A stretch of DNA of 64,000 nt, from NCBI RefSeq assembly GCF_001522545.3, contig NC_031769.1, positions 72,613,756 to 72,677,755 of the forward strand. The letters run 5' to 3'. The stretch comes from Parus major (Eukaryota; Chordata; Aves; Passeriformes; Paridae). Shown piece after piece: positions 36,697-49,321 of the stretch. The notes beneath the pieces were generated by a model that saw only the letters and a list, made by a program, of their open reading frames with translations, did no database searches and was not told where the DNA came from. The translations under genes and the position numbers were made by a program. The number at the start of each line of letters is the position of its first letter. Position 1 is the stretch's first letter.

Positions 36697-39600
36697 GAAT
36701 GAACGTTGTACAGCTAAGTGGTGAAGAACGAATCAAGGACCGAAGGAAGACTCTAAGAACCTTATGAGAAATTTTTTGGAGATTCCACATTGCAGTACAT
36801 TGAATATTGAATCTACCTATACAAATACTAATGAAAAACTCACATAATGTCAGGAGGTCTAGTTGATTTTGATATTGGGGTATATACATTATTTACTGGA
36901 AACATTTTTTACTTTATTTGAAGTCAGATATCATAAAAGAACAAGGACAGAAATGTTCAGATTAAGACTACGATATTATTTTAGAAAACATTTTGATTGA
37001 AAATACTATTATATAAAATCATAGTAACCTTCCAATTGCAAAAATTTTGTCTCATTGAATGAGAATATCTTAGATGAGTCAGTGTTATGCAATTTTTTTC
37101 TTTTTTTTTTTCTTTTTCTGAGTCACATTAATAGTTCAGTATTTTTTGCTCTTTCTCATATAATGAATATTAATTGACAGCAATTTAATTAAATTACATT
37201 AAGAATTTTAATTTGACACAGAATACATGTTGTCAAGTCATTCCTATGGTCCTGTAATTTTACAGAGTTACTATAAATTATACCTGAACAACCGTGCATT
37301 TTCTGTGGCAAATTTTTGAAAAGGGTAAGTTTTGGGTGGGGGTGATAACTTCTTAAAAGTTGCTTACAATTAACTGTAGTAAAAGCACTGCTGTTAAAAA
37401 TTACTTGTGTTGACCTATAAGCAGCTTCAATAGACAAAGCTTTGATTCCAAACCAAGAGAAGCAATGCAATTATCTCTAGAGGAAACCGCAGGCTGGAAG
37501 TTCACTGCACGTTTTCTCTTGCTTTTGTATCTACAGACCTGCACAGACAATATTCTTAATTCTAAAAAACCTTCATAGTCATTATTTTGTAGCACAGATA
37601 GCGACTGTGTTTGTATATAAAGCAGAAAAGCACAGGATACTCAGAGCAGAGCTGAGAATTCTGTCAAATCCCCTCCTTAAAATGTGAAAATGTGCATATT
37701 ATGACTTCATTTATGTTGGTAAAATATCTTATTATAGGAAACATGTAAGTATAATGAATCATAAACCTTTAAAATTATGATACTTGAAGAACTGCTGGAG
37801 GCAAAGAAAGAAGTCCTGCTACTGGTACATCATTTCCAGACGGTTTCTAATTAATGACTATCAGTTCTTGTAAAAAGGTCCAAAGAAAAAATAATGATTC
37901 CAAGTAGCAAAAGGAAAGAATACTCATGAATTTTTGAAGTAAAATGCTATGGAAAAGACTAAGACATTTTATTCATATAGTAAATATTGTATTGTATTAT
38001 ATTATATTATAATCTTTTCACTGATGTTTTGGGACCTTTCTGTCAATTATAATAGTATAAAAATTAAGTCACTGTATGCTGTAGCCAAAAGGGATTTAAT
38101 GCCCATAAATTTCAGATGGTTTTGCCACCTACTTACTGCACAGTATTCAGGCTATCCAAAGTAGTCGCTAGCAGAAGGTTAAGCTACAATTCACAGGCTG
38201 TTTTATGTAAAACACATAAAATTAGAATTATCTCTAGAGGGAAGCTAGCTTATTAAGTGACTTTTTATTCTTTTTTCGTTTCTTTTACTTTTTTGCACAC
38301 TTCAGCAATACAAATCTTGGCAGGTCCATGCCATTCCAAGTATAGATTGTTCAAAGAGTATCATTCTTAAAAATACAGTAAGATTAGTTTGACAGTACCA
38401 GGGTAAATGATCTTCTGAGAATTTATTTCCCTGATTATTCCTTTTTTGTTTTAAGGTGACATACATAATCTAAATATATGCAGATGAAAAAGCATTCAGA
38501 AATTAATAGAATAAGAAAAGGTTCAGAAAATTTCCATGCCTTTGGCCACGGTGGAAATCTTAGGTATCTAAGTCACTCCTACATTTAAGAACATTCTTTA
38601 AATGTACAGTAGGACACAATAAAAGTTTTGTCTTAAAACAAACAACAAACAAAACAAACAAAAAAAGGAATGTACTTAACAAAGAAAAGGAAGAAAGGAG
38701 AGGTATATCTATTATTTTCTTCTTTAATATGAGATTTGAAATAAGACTACTGTTTGAGGAAATTAGATTGCATGAACATTTATTGAGGAAAGAAATAAAA
38801 ACAAGTATATTTTCAATATTCTTAGATTAGAGAAGAATATCAGAATAAAACCCGTCTTGAAAAGTAAACATTTTTGTATTTAAAATTAAATTGCCATTCA
38901 AGAATTATCTGGCAGCACTGAGCTGAGATACTCTTACTGGAAAACATTATTACTGTGTAATGAAGAGAGAAGATGATGAAGAAAAACTGCACTTAGGAAC
39001 TCTTAATGTTTACTAAGCAGAATGAAAGTCTTAGGTAGAGCTGAGACACCAGATTCCCTAAATATAATTACAGACCCCCCTTTCAGAATTGTCTTTGATC
39101 TCATTATGCAATGTCTTAATTTACCTTCTAGCTCTCAGGAAAGAAGTTTGTCTGATGAAGACAGCCAAGACTGGACAGCTCTTTTTCTAATTTGTGACTA
39201 ACCTAGAATCCAAGAAGTAGGCATTTTTCATTTAAATCTTCAGACACTTTTGATCTAACAGACAAGAGTAGGGCTTAGGAAACCTTAGTTTTTCAGTGAG
39301 TTACAGATTTTTTTTTTCAAACAGAACTAAACGAGGAATTAGAATGGTGCTTCTTTTTCTTACTTTGGTTGGTTGGGTTTGGGTTTGTTTGGTTTGATTT
39401 GTTTTTTTTATCTCATAATTAGTTTAATAATTGAAAAAGGAAATTTTAGATAAGTTTTTTTCTGGAAAAAAGCATTATGAGTAGATGTTAACCACTGTGA
39501 GGAAGGATGCTAAGTATACATACATACAGAGGTACATATGAATTAATTTTTAATTCATTACCTACTAAATGCAATGATTTTGTGGAATGGAGATTTGAAT

Positions 39601-39704
39601 TGCTTCATTTTAAGACAGAAATTAAAAGATGCCTGTTTGAGGATCCTAACTACTAAGAACATAAATATCAGCTGCTTCTTTTTCTCACAATTTTGTTTTG
39701 CTAG

Positions 39705-39985
39705 GAAACAGCCTTCTGCAGTTCTTTGAAAGAGCAGTTACAGGAGAGGCTTCCAAATCCTTGACAGAGTTACTTGAGACTCAGAGAAAATCTCCATCAG
39801 ACAAGCTGATGCAGCTTTATACATACAGTTTTTCTTTCACCTATTCTGAGTGGCTCACTGCTCAACCTAAGGATTTTTAGAGCTGCCATTTTAAATCATC
39901 TGACTCTTCCCAGAGACTCTGGACAACTTAAGGAACTTCACTCACAGGGGAGTTATACCATTAAATAAAACAAAGCTTATAAACA
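39705..39985 (+). other. Weak candidate terminal exon (splice acceptor, short frame, poly(A) signal)
   Basis: A pyrimidine-rich tract (39674-39700) precedes a CTAG acceptor (AG at 39703-39704). An open frame then runs to a TAG stop at 39878-39880, and an AATAAA signal lies at 39964-39969. The 58 or so residues after the acceptor (starting GNSLLQFFERAV) have a balanced, protein-like composition without low complexity. I recognise no domain or family, and no partner exon is evident. Alternatives are a noncoding RNA exon or chance. Only the signals are seen; an exon is an inference. Confidence 0.15.
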
Positions 39986-41009
39986 TTTTCTGTTTGTACT
40001 TATCTTAAATGTATGCATGTAGGGAAAATGGCTAACTTAATAGGATTTGAAATAGAAGATGCCTATCTTCACCTCTCTGACTCTCTTTTTACATAGCCAC
40101 ACTTATCATTTCTGTGATTATTCAATTATTGAAATCAGCTCTGATGCTGTAGTAGGTGTAGGTACAGACAACTGTTGGGCTCATTTCTTGTTTCTTGTTC
40201 CTATTCTGACTGACTAGTTTTTATCATTTGATAAAGGCAATGTCATACTACTTGATTTGCAACCATTATTTCTATTAGTATATTTAGCTTTTTTTTTTTT
40301 AATTGAATTACATAAATACCTAACCCTTTGATTGACTTTTGGTTACTAGTAAGATAAAGAAAGAATATATAATTTCTTGTATGTTTCATACATTTTTGTG
40401 TGTATATATATATTTTTTTTCTTTTGTCCTCACAAGTCAGTGTTTGATGTGTCGAGTGACTAAATGAAAATACCATCAGAGATCAGTATTTTACTCATAT
40501 TCAAATTAAAATTAACAGAACAGTTTCTTGTGGGAGTTCAACAAAAAGAATTAAGTTATCTTAAGAAAGAAAAATAGGACCATTGTGTCTATTTCCATCA
40601 TTTTTGTAATCTAAAAGCTTACTTAAAATTGTTAAGAGGGAGTATTAATAAATCCTAGACTATATTGTCCCCTTAGGGCCATACTCAAGATATTAGATAA
40701 TAAACAAAAGGGAAGTAGGTAGGCAAGCTCCTCTGTCACGATCCACAAAAGATTGATTCCTACATACTCGCCTGGGTTTTTTTCTAATTTTTCTGAGAAC
40801 CTTATTTTACTGAAATAGTCCATTGAAACTTTTTAACCATGAAAAGATATGTCTAACAGGTGAAAAATGGAGGGCAGTTAAGATGTAATTTCCTTTTTCC
40901 TCCTCTCCTCCTTATTCAATTACTTCTCATTTCTGGTGATTCATGTATCTGGGTTGTCCTCACTAAATATGTTATATTGAACTACTTTTCTGTAAGCTTT
41001 ATATATTTA

Positions 41010-41032
41010 TGTGTGTGTGTGTGTGTGTGTGT
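41010..41032. repeat. (TG)n microsatellite
   Basis: About eleven and a half perfect TG units following a short TA tract. Confidence 0.95.
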
Positions 41033-41199
41033 CTAGCATTTAATAAGCCTTTCACAGAGTGAGTGAGCTTGCTGTAATAATTTTTGGGGAGATTGCTATG
41101 AGATATAAGGCAACTAACACCTAATCTCTCACGGCAGGTTAGGTATTATTTGGTCATTCTTTTTGGGCATAGTGTCACAACCATTTGTTTCAATTGCAG

Positions 41200-41354
41200 T
41201 GTCTGCTTGTGTGCCACAGCTGCACGCTTCTGTCACCACATTGGCCATGTCAGTTCAAGTCCTCATGTTGGAGCAGATTAATGATCCCACGAGAGTTCAC
41301 TACACAGCTGTGACTGAGCAGAAAATGGGATGGGTGCAAGAACAAAACTATCAG
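41200..41354 (+). other. Weak candidate internal exon
   Basis: The stretch follows a fair acceptor (TTTGTTTCAATTGCAG, AG at 41198-41199) and ends at CAG before GTTTGT (41355 onward), a usable donor. It is open in one frame throughout, 155 bases long and GC-richer than its flanks. The frame gives residues such as VSACVPQLHASVTTLAMSVQ, in which I recognise no family. Entry would be in phase 1 and exit in phase 0. It may equally be chance. Confidence 0.15.
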
Positions 41355-44300
41355 GTTTGTAAGGTAGCAGTGTTACTGGGGAGGGGGTAAAGGGAAATGT
41401 TGTGAATATTAAGCTGTATTCTTGGCTAGTTCTGTAAATTGTGCTTTTCCTTAGTTAGTTTGCAGTTCCTTTGGGATGATATCTGCTATTTTTGGCTATA
41501 TGGGGACTACTAATTGTAACTGCCTGCAAAGACTCCCAATGGTTCATTTCTTTTAAAGTAAATCACTTGGGGGAATACTTTCAGGAATTTGGAGCTGTGT
41601 TTATCTACCTTCTTCAAACAGACAATTCAGGAAAAACATGATGAAACAGAGTTAGTATCAGATTTTAAAGGGGACTGAGGAAAAATGTGGACATGGTGTC
41701 AATGAAAGTTAGAAATTAGTGTGTGATTTCTTCTTAGATAATTTTTAGGGTATATTTTTGAGTTATGAATTCTGTTAACTCTGTATGGAACAAAAGAAAT
41801 AACTGAGTGCAGAGAAATGTGAAGGGGTTTGGGTACAATCCAGGAATACAAAACTTCCATTTGAGTCAAGTCATAGACAAAGTCTTGTACTATCAAATTA
41901 CTAATCCTCCTTTCACCTAGTCATTGTTTTCTACTTATAAAGAAGTATTAATCCAAGTGAAGAGATCCCATTTGCTTGGGAAGTAAATTGAGAACTAAGG
42001 TGGACCAGGCAGACTCATAGGTGTAAAATAGTTCTCTCCCTACAATAAAGAGTGGTTATAGTTTATTTTTTTAAAAACTGCTGAAGAATTATTTTAAAAA
42101 TTCTGTCTCCTAATGTGGATGGGCAGTATCAGTATGATTTAGAGCTTTTTCTTTTTATTATTTAATAAAAGAAAAATGTTCCATAATCTAAATTCTAGAC
42201 ATTACAACTCCAGAAAGAAAAGAATAAAATTACTTTCTTTGTTTGTTTGTTTTGTGCTGTTTATTGAGCTGAAGGGCTGTGTTTCATCTTCTAAATCATC
42301 TGCCATTTGCCACTGTCAGAGGATGAGGCTTATTATCAATAAGTCAGCATTCAGTTCAAAAGTAGAGGGAAAAAACAAATCTGTTTATATTTGTCTTTAA
42401 AGTTTCAAGCTCAAGTTCTAAACAAATTTTATTTTTCACATTTTTTATTTGTGCAACCAATGGATTTAACTGGCATAAAAACCCTCAGACTGGAGTTTGG
42501 CTAGAGTACTGAAACAAGCATTTTATAACTTCTCATAATTAGCATTTCCACTACAATCTCTTTATATATTTGGGTGTTCAGTGTTATTTCCTGGCACATT
42601 TTATATCTTTAATATGTTTCTCCAGGGTTTTCATCAAAGAAAATGTTTTGATTATTTTTTTCTAGATGAATATTCTGTGTCTTTAGTGGATGCTTGCATG
42701 AGAGCTTGTGATACTTCACCCTCATAATTGATCTGGTGTTTGCAAACCATAGAAAGTGCCTCAAAGGAAAATATTATAGAGAAACAGTCTTGAACACTGT
42801 CTTAATTTGTCTGTTTATGATGAGGTTTTGAACATCTGTTTTCCTTTCAGCTGGTCTTTGCAAATATTTTGAAGTTTCTCAACAGCCCTGTGGATCACAA
42901 TATGCTGGAGCCAACAAATGGGAAATGAGCACAAAGCAGGAGAGAGAGAGAAATGGGAAACACAGTGACATGAAAGGTGATTGTAGAAGAAAAATGAGAG
43001 GAAAATAAGAGAGTGTAGAGATCCATTTTTCCAATATTTCTCTTTTAATGACCTTCAATAAATTTTTACATAATAAGAATGTAAAATGATGGGAAAAATC
43101 CCAAGTGTTTATTATATGTCTGGTACAGTTTGATCTGCCTCACAGACAGACCATCCAGATGTCATGAAAAATAAAAGAAGTCTTGCAGAAATGGAGTAAG
43201 TTATATTGCTTTGCTTTGTAATGTCTTGTTTTCTGATACGTCTCTTCTTCCAATGATTTTTCATTCTCCAGAAGTTCCTGTGTGTATTGCAACAGTTACA
43301 AAATAATTTTGCCTTTTTATTGAATATAAGTAGAAAAAAAAGATATTAGTAATGAAAGCTTCATAATGGCCTTCCAATATAAAACATTTAATATGTATTT
43401 TTCAGGCAGGGTGATAATTGGAAGTACACACTTTATGCAAGCAGATAAGTGATATTTAAGTAAAATTGTAAAACAAAGGGTAATATGTTTGCATGCACAA
43501 CTAAATGTAAAAGTTAAGTCTGCACATTTAGATTTTGCTTTTGTTGTATGCTGGTTTTCAGGCAGAATTTTCATTTTTCAACTTTGTAGCTAAACAAGGC
43601 ATAGGTGCCTCTGCTAAGCAATGCTAGAGGGGATCAGTAACTAGGAAACAGGTATATGTGCAGATTTGTATAATAGTTTCCATGGAAAGGTATATATGGT
43701 TCTTCTGTGTTTCAGCTTAGAAGACCAAGCAGGAGATAATGGAAGTGAGTTATTGATAAATCTGAGCAATTGGTGGATAAAATGGTATGGAAAATACGGG
43801 AAAGACATCAATATCTGTTTTCTCCCAGATCACAGACTATTTTATGATGCTGCTTTTTAACGCTATAAATTTTAGAGATGTCTTTGTAAGTAGGAAATAT
43901 AATTTCTTCCTGATTCAGGGAAAAGAAAAATCAGGCAGTCTTAGCAGGTGAAACATGATCTGAAATTCTTAGTAAAAAACCTGACATTTATATGAGATGA
44001 ATGTATTTCCTAATATACAAAGTAACCATTTCTTCCCTTTAACTAAGATTGTATATTTAAATATTACCTGTACTGTGATATTCTTTTTCCCCTGTTTTGT
44101 CATTGTTCATGTGCTAAATCTGCTAATAGACTTCTGTAACAAAAGCTCCATCAAAGCAATAATTCCTGAACTGGAAAAAAATGAAATTAATTTTTTCCCT
44201 TTCAAATTTGCTAATGAAAAATGCTCATGATGGTGAAGTGAGATCTACACTCATCTATCTGATGGAAATAGCAAACTGTATTAAACCAATTTCATTTTCA

Positions 44301-44720
44301 TTGCCACACACTACTGCTACCTTTCCAGAATGTTTATTACTAATTTTTTTTTTCATATAATCCAAGTTTGAGAGAAAAAATGGGGATTTTTTCATATAAA
44401 CTTGCAATGAAAATATTTACTTAAGGGATAGAATTAGTGTCCCTTTGGACAGATACTCTACTGTTTTAAACTACAACTGTGAATAAGCATTTGATAAGTA
44501 ATGCAAAGTGGTACCATGTCTACAATTTATTTTGCAGTCTTAAAAGTGCAGTACCATCTCCTAACATATAAAAAAGATTAAATAGGAAGAGAAAAATCAG
44601 CTATACAATAAAGATTTGTAAATTATCAGGCAAAAAGAAAATTTTGTATTTTAATAGGCAGTAGAATGGATTTTATACTAGTACAACTTAGTTCACTGGG
44701 AGCATATATTAGTCACATAC

Positions 44721-44752
44721 ATATTATCACTGTTCTAGAACAGTGATAATAT
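44721..44752. repeat. Perfect 32-base palindrome
   Basis: Each half is 16 bases (ATATTATCACTGTTCT and its exact reverse complement) with no spacer, centred between 44736 and 44737 on CTAG. It could form a cruciform or a perfect DNA hairpin. No repeat, gene or transposon end was recognised around it. Confidence 0.97.
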
Positions 44753-46097
44753 TTTCTCTCTGCCTCATAAATAATATTTCTTCACAAAAGCAAAACCTGA
44801 ATTCTTCCTTGAAAAGAACTTTTGAGACAAGTCACAATCCTAATGAATGTTTAAAGCACAAAACACTGTACTGTATTACCATGTTTGATGATATTTTATC
44901 ACATTTTATTAGGTAGTTTTACCCCCAAGGATAAAGGGAAGGTGCTCTGGTAGAAATAATATCGCATATTGATGCTCTCTTGGAAGAAAATTTTGAAATG
45001 TGGACTTAGAGGTAGTGGGGAAAGGAAAGCTAATCATTTTTTATAATACAAGTTATATATTAACAGTTACCTATTTCTGAAGAAAACAGACAATAGATTT
45101 CCTCAGAAAGACTGTGGTTTTGATAAAAAACAGATAATGTAGGTTGGCTACACTCAGTCTGTATTCATGACCTGGTACAATGGTAACTACACTGTGAAAA
45201 TGTCTTCAAGGTGACCAGGCTTCTTGTGGAAGAGTCTGGCTGACCCTGCAAGGATTAGCAGAAGCAAGGCATCTGTCTCTCACCCTCTGCTATCCAAATC
45301 CTTTTCACAAGACAGACTATAAAACTATGAGGAAAGAAAACACATATTCTCCAGCAAAAATAGAAATCTTAAATGGCAATCATGGACTCTTTCAATTAAT
45401 AGTCCATTTGGACAATTTGGTGATAATATATTTAGAAAGACAAACGAAACTCCAACAGCTTCCATGTATAATGTAAACTGACACTATATGCAATCTCCTT
45501 AGGAAAAAAAAAAAAATTAAATTTCTCTGATACTTCCAAGTAGGCGTGTGATAACACATTTTCCAGATGCAGAGTTCTTGTGAGTGTTTCATCATTAATT
45601 CCAGGCAAAATTAATCAGATCAGTTTGAATAGTTTGCACCAATATTTTGAGCACTTGGATGAACTGCCCTGTCATCAGGATAGCAGGGATGCTAGCTTCC
45701 TTGTCATGCTGCTCATGTACAATGAAGAAAGACAACAAAAAGAAAAGCAAGTTGCTATATTTAGATATCACTAAACTGAAGACCTAACATATACCAAATC
45801 TAGAAGTATGAAAAAAAGTCTCTGCAGAACTCTGGCCCACAGCTAAACCTTGTCATTTGTCTGGTTCTATGAAAAACCTCTTTGTTTTCAGTAAGAAATG
45901 AGTTGTTGACAATAACATATATATCAGTCACAAAAATAAAACAGAAAAATTGAGTTATATTGGTTAGGACATTCTACTTTATTACTCCTTTAACAGTAGT
46001 TCATTTAACGTCTCTGTCTCCATTTCCCACCTGGAAATTAAAGATTGCATCAATATTCTCTGAACTTCTCAAATGTCTGTGTAAAAAAAGGCCCTTA

Positions 46098-46850
46098 AAT
46101 CATAGGATCAGAGATTAATTTAGTTTGGAAAATACCTTTAAGATCTTCAAGTCAAACTGTTACCCCACCTCTGCCATGTCCCTAAGTGTCATGTCTAGAT
46201 ATCTATTAAATACCTCCAGGATTGGTGACTGCTCCATTTCTCTGAATAGCCAGTTCCAATGCCTGGCGACCCTTCCAATGAAGACATTTTCCCCAATATC
46301 TGACCTAAACCTCCTCTAGTGCAAAGTGAGGTCATTTCCTCTTATCCTATTGCTTGTTACTTGGGAGAAAAGATCAATTCCCACATTGTTACCATCTCTT
46401 TTCAGATAGTTGTAGAGAGTGATAAGGTCTCACCTGACACTCCTTTTCTCCAGGCTAAACAACCCAATCTCCTTTAGCTTCTCCTCATGAGATTTGTGCT
46501 CCATATCCTTCATGAGCTCTGTGTCCTTTCTCTGGACAGGCTCCAGCACCTCAATGTCCTTCTTGCTGCAAGGGACCCAGAGCTGGCCACAGGACTTGAG
46601 GTGCAGCCTCACCAGTACAGAGTACAGGGGGACAATCACTGCCGTGGTCCTGCTGGCCACACTACTGCTGACACAGGCCAGGATTTCATTGGCCTTTTTG
46701 GCTACCTGGGCACACTCTGTCTCAGGTTCAGCCGGCTGTTAACAAGCACCTTTAGGTCCCTTTCTACTGGATAGCTTTCCAGCTACTCTTTCTCAAGCCT
46801 TTAGCATTGCATGGTGGTGTTGTTACACAAGTGAGAATTACTGTGCCTAG
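46098..46850 (-). mobile_element. CR1 LINE fragment, about 750 bases
   Basis: Reverse-strand CR1 landmarks appear in order on the plus strand: a tail remnant AATCATAGGATCAGAG (46098-46113), CCAGTTCCAATGCCTGGCGA (46250-46269), GATAAGGTCTCACCTGACAC (46421-46440), TTCTCCAGGCTAAACAAC, TTTCTCTGGACAGGCTCCAG (46527-46546), CTGGCCACACTACTGCTGAC (46650-46669), CAGGATTTCATTGGCCTTTT (46679-46698) and GGCACACTCTGT. It belongs to a different CR1 subfamily from the 29 kb copy, judging by its spacing and words. It is 5'-truncated near 46850. The open frames at 46430-46774 are shadows. Confidence 0.93.
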
Positions 46851-48289
46851 GCAAAGCAAGGTATGTGTTTCTCTTAGGACCAAAGGCAGAGTAGAACTCT
46901 GAAGCTAATTTTTTTCATCTTTGTTTTGTTTTCACAGTGTGTTATTGAACTTCTCTCACCACCATGTACATGCACCCCAGGGGACATGTAAGGAAATATG
47001 AAATGTTTGATAATGATCTGTATATCTTTGGAAAGACTGTGCGCCCATTACAATTCTGATGACTCCCTTGAAAACGTTATCTACATTGTTTCTCTTTGGA
47101 GGAGCACATAAGCAACTGCCTATATTATCTGTCTGTGAGAAACCATATCTCTCTCCTCTGCCTTATCCAGGCTGACATTCTTATCCTTCACAACGTAAAG
47201 GGTACAATGTGATAACAGGATGCGAGGTGATGAAATGTACTCTGCTTCTGGGAAGGGCTTTCTGCCAGCATGGCTAAGGCATGATGTGATTCATCAAGCA
47301 ATAATTTGAGTGTGGATTGTATTAGGAATGATTTCTTAAGTGATAAATTGAGCAGAATAAATGGCTGTCTCCTATGAAAGCCCTTCCCATCCTTCTGAAT
47401 AGAGTAGAACGTTCTGAAATGCTTTGATTTAATCAAAAATTTATTTTCTTAGGTAGCAGCCACTAAGAATGCACATTTTCATGGAAAGATCATTGTTTGT
47501 TTTCTCTACTGTTCTGTACTTAAAATTTATTATTTAGATCATATTTATACTGATATGTTATCAATTATTTTGATGATGAAATATAATGGGTTGAGGCATT
47601 TGGACAAACTACTGAGATACCAAAAGAGAGAATTTAAAAACATGCCAATATTTTTCTTTTTCTTTTTTTTTTTTAAGAAACAAAATGCAATTCTCTTTTA
47701 CAGCTTGTAAAATTCCCAGGAGCCTGGCAGGTTTCATGCAGAAACCTGAAGTTGTTGTAGAGGTCACTAGTCAAGTTTAAAGTTTAAATTTTACTTGGCT
47801 AGTCGTGCTCAGTACGAAAGAAACCTAGAATGTTGAAGTATTATTAAAATGCATTCATTTCTATATGTGAGCATCTAATAATGGAAAGTATTGTCAATTT
47901 TGTTTCTTTATTTTTTGTTGATTTAAATCCTTATTCAAATCTTTGTTCTATTATTTTCCTTCATAACAAAACTTACATATCATTATGTACATTAACAGTT
48001 CTGATTAATTAGTCTGTGCAAGTACTGACTTTCCAACAGGTACCTACTTTTCAACAAAGGAAAGATAAAAAGCCATAGAAACAACTAGCAAAACCACAAA
48101 ACTTCCTCTGGATTTATCAACATACTGGTACTTTCACTGACGTGTCTTCAACCCTTTAAGTAGGAATGGGCTTGGGAGACATAAATATTTTGTTTATCAC
48201 ATTTTGCATTACATGCTTTCATAAAGTACTGAAGTCAACAGTAGGGTCTTCTACTCTGACACGGATGGTAGTGACATTCTTTTCTGCAC
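46851..48289. other. AT-rich noncoding DNA, no gene seen
   Basis: No gene or mobile element recognised. A T run lies at about 47664-47674. The 82-codon minus-strand frame at 47188-47436 has no recognisable feature. Confidence 0.6.
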
Positions 48290-48953
48290 TTTGGAACTAC
48301 AGTATGGTACCCCTCTCTCCTGGGGTGACCATATGGCCCTGTATCCCCAATGGTCTGTTCTGCCTTACTGCCTGACACCGAGTTCTGTGCCTTTATGATT
48401 GGTCCCGAGAGTGAAGCCGGGGAGATGCGGCACACTGTTTGCCTGCAGAAACTTCAATTTACTCCTGCGGAATTCCTTTCTCATGGACCGTGCTCTCTGC
48501 AACATGGAAAGCAAGAGAGACTTCTCCTTTGCTTTTAGTTAATTTTTTTCTAGTTAGCTGAAGCCAGAAGTATTTTTTGGAACTGTTCAACCACTGTTCA
48601 GTCCGGGAACACCAGGACTATTGCCTGGGGCCCCCCAGAAGCTGCACTGCAGCTGGGACACCAGGCTCTAGCCCCAGAGAGACTGAGAGAGCTGAGCCAA
48701 GACACAGCCTAGGAAAAGACTCTCTCTACTGCAGAAGGACTTTCTGAATTTACCACCTCTTCTGAACAATGAGAGATTTCACTGTTTAATATTCTTTTTT
48801 TCTTTAACTTTGCTTGTTAAAGAAACAATTTTTTCCACTTTTCTCCACGGAAATTTTCTCCCAAACCAGTTGGACGAGGGGCTGCTGAATTCTGCCCTTT
48901 AGGAAAACATCCCTTTGGGATGTTCCCTTCCAAATTTGTCCCAGACCAGGACA
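48290..48953 (+). mobile_element. ERV LTR, 5' copy of a retroviral remnant
   Basis: The segment matches, by memory, a common songbird LTR: ACTTCTCCTTTGCTTTTAGT (48519-48538), GAACTGTTCAACCACTGTTC (48580-48599), AAGACTCTCTCTACTGCAGA (48716-48735), TTGTTAAAGAAACAATTTTT, and the closing block TTTGTCCCAGACCAGGACA (48935-48953). It is followed at once by a primer binding site, which fixes its orientation and its role as a 5' LTR. The 5' boundary near 48290 is uncertain by about 60 bases. An imperfect inverted repeat lies at 48303-48333 (TATGGTACCCC, eight-base loop, GGGGTGACCATA). Open frames across it are shadows. The class is uncertain (ERVL- or ERVK-like). Confidence 0.8.
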
Positions 48954-48961
48954 AATAATTT

Positions 48962-48979
48962 TGGCACCCCATGTGGGGC
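48962..48979 (+). promoter_or_regulatory. Retroviral primer binding site, lysine-tRNA type
   Basis: TGGCACCCCATGTGGGGC agrees at 15 of 18 bases with TGGCGCCCAACGTGGGGC, the sequence complementary to the 3' end of tRNA-Lys. Two of the differences are CpG-type decay (G to A, C to T). It lies eight bases after the LTR end, a wider spacing than usual. Confidence 0.75.
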
Positions 48980-49321
48980 ACTTGAAAGTGGAAAAAGCCT
49001 GTACAGATTGCATTTTGGTTTCACTTACTGTGTGTGGGGATTAAGCACTCAGTGCCCACCATGTTGCTTGAGTTTACAATGTCTCTCTGGTCCCTAGGCC
49101 TGTTTGGGGTGTTAATGCTTTTCTGGTCCCTAGGCTTATTTTCCTATCCACAAATAGCTCCAGTATTGCTCCTATCATGTAGCTTTTACAGTAGAGGGCA
49201 AGGATTCAAGTTGCTATTGTGCTGAGCTCAGTGATAATGGTTTCTGGGGAGTTTACAAAGGTAGTGGGGAAAGGATGGAGATTATCAGCTGGGGATGGGG
49301 TTTGTTCCAAATGTGTATGGT
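48980..49321 (+). mobile_element. Remnant of retroviral leader, no coding region left
   Basis: About 340 bases lie between the primer binding site and a second LTR end. No gag, pol or env sequence was recognised, so most of the provirus is gone. A 13-base direct repeat, CTGGTCCCTAGGC, occurs at 49087-49099 and 49123-49135. The short frames at 48915-49225 are featureless. Confidence 0.5.

Larger units (their letters stand above)
29986..46097. other. Long AT-rich noncoding stretch, no established gene
   Basis: Sixteen kilobases without a recognised transposon or protein gene. It holds simple repeats (listed), a perfect palindrome (44721-44752), two weak exon-like stretches (39705-39985 and 41200-41354) and several blocks of balanced composition that might be conserved noncoding elements (30590-30950, 31016-31345, 33160-33300). 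T- and G-rich low-complexity tracts lie at 33436-33500 and 39366-39409, an A-rich tract at 38637-38667 and a TAAT repeat at 31345-31362. Other open frames are 60-108 codons and featureless. Confidence 0.55.
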
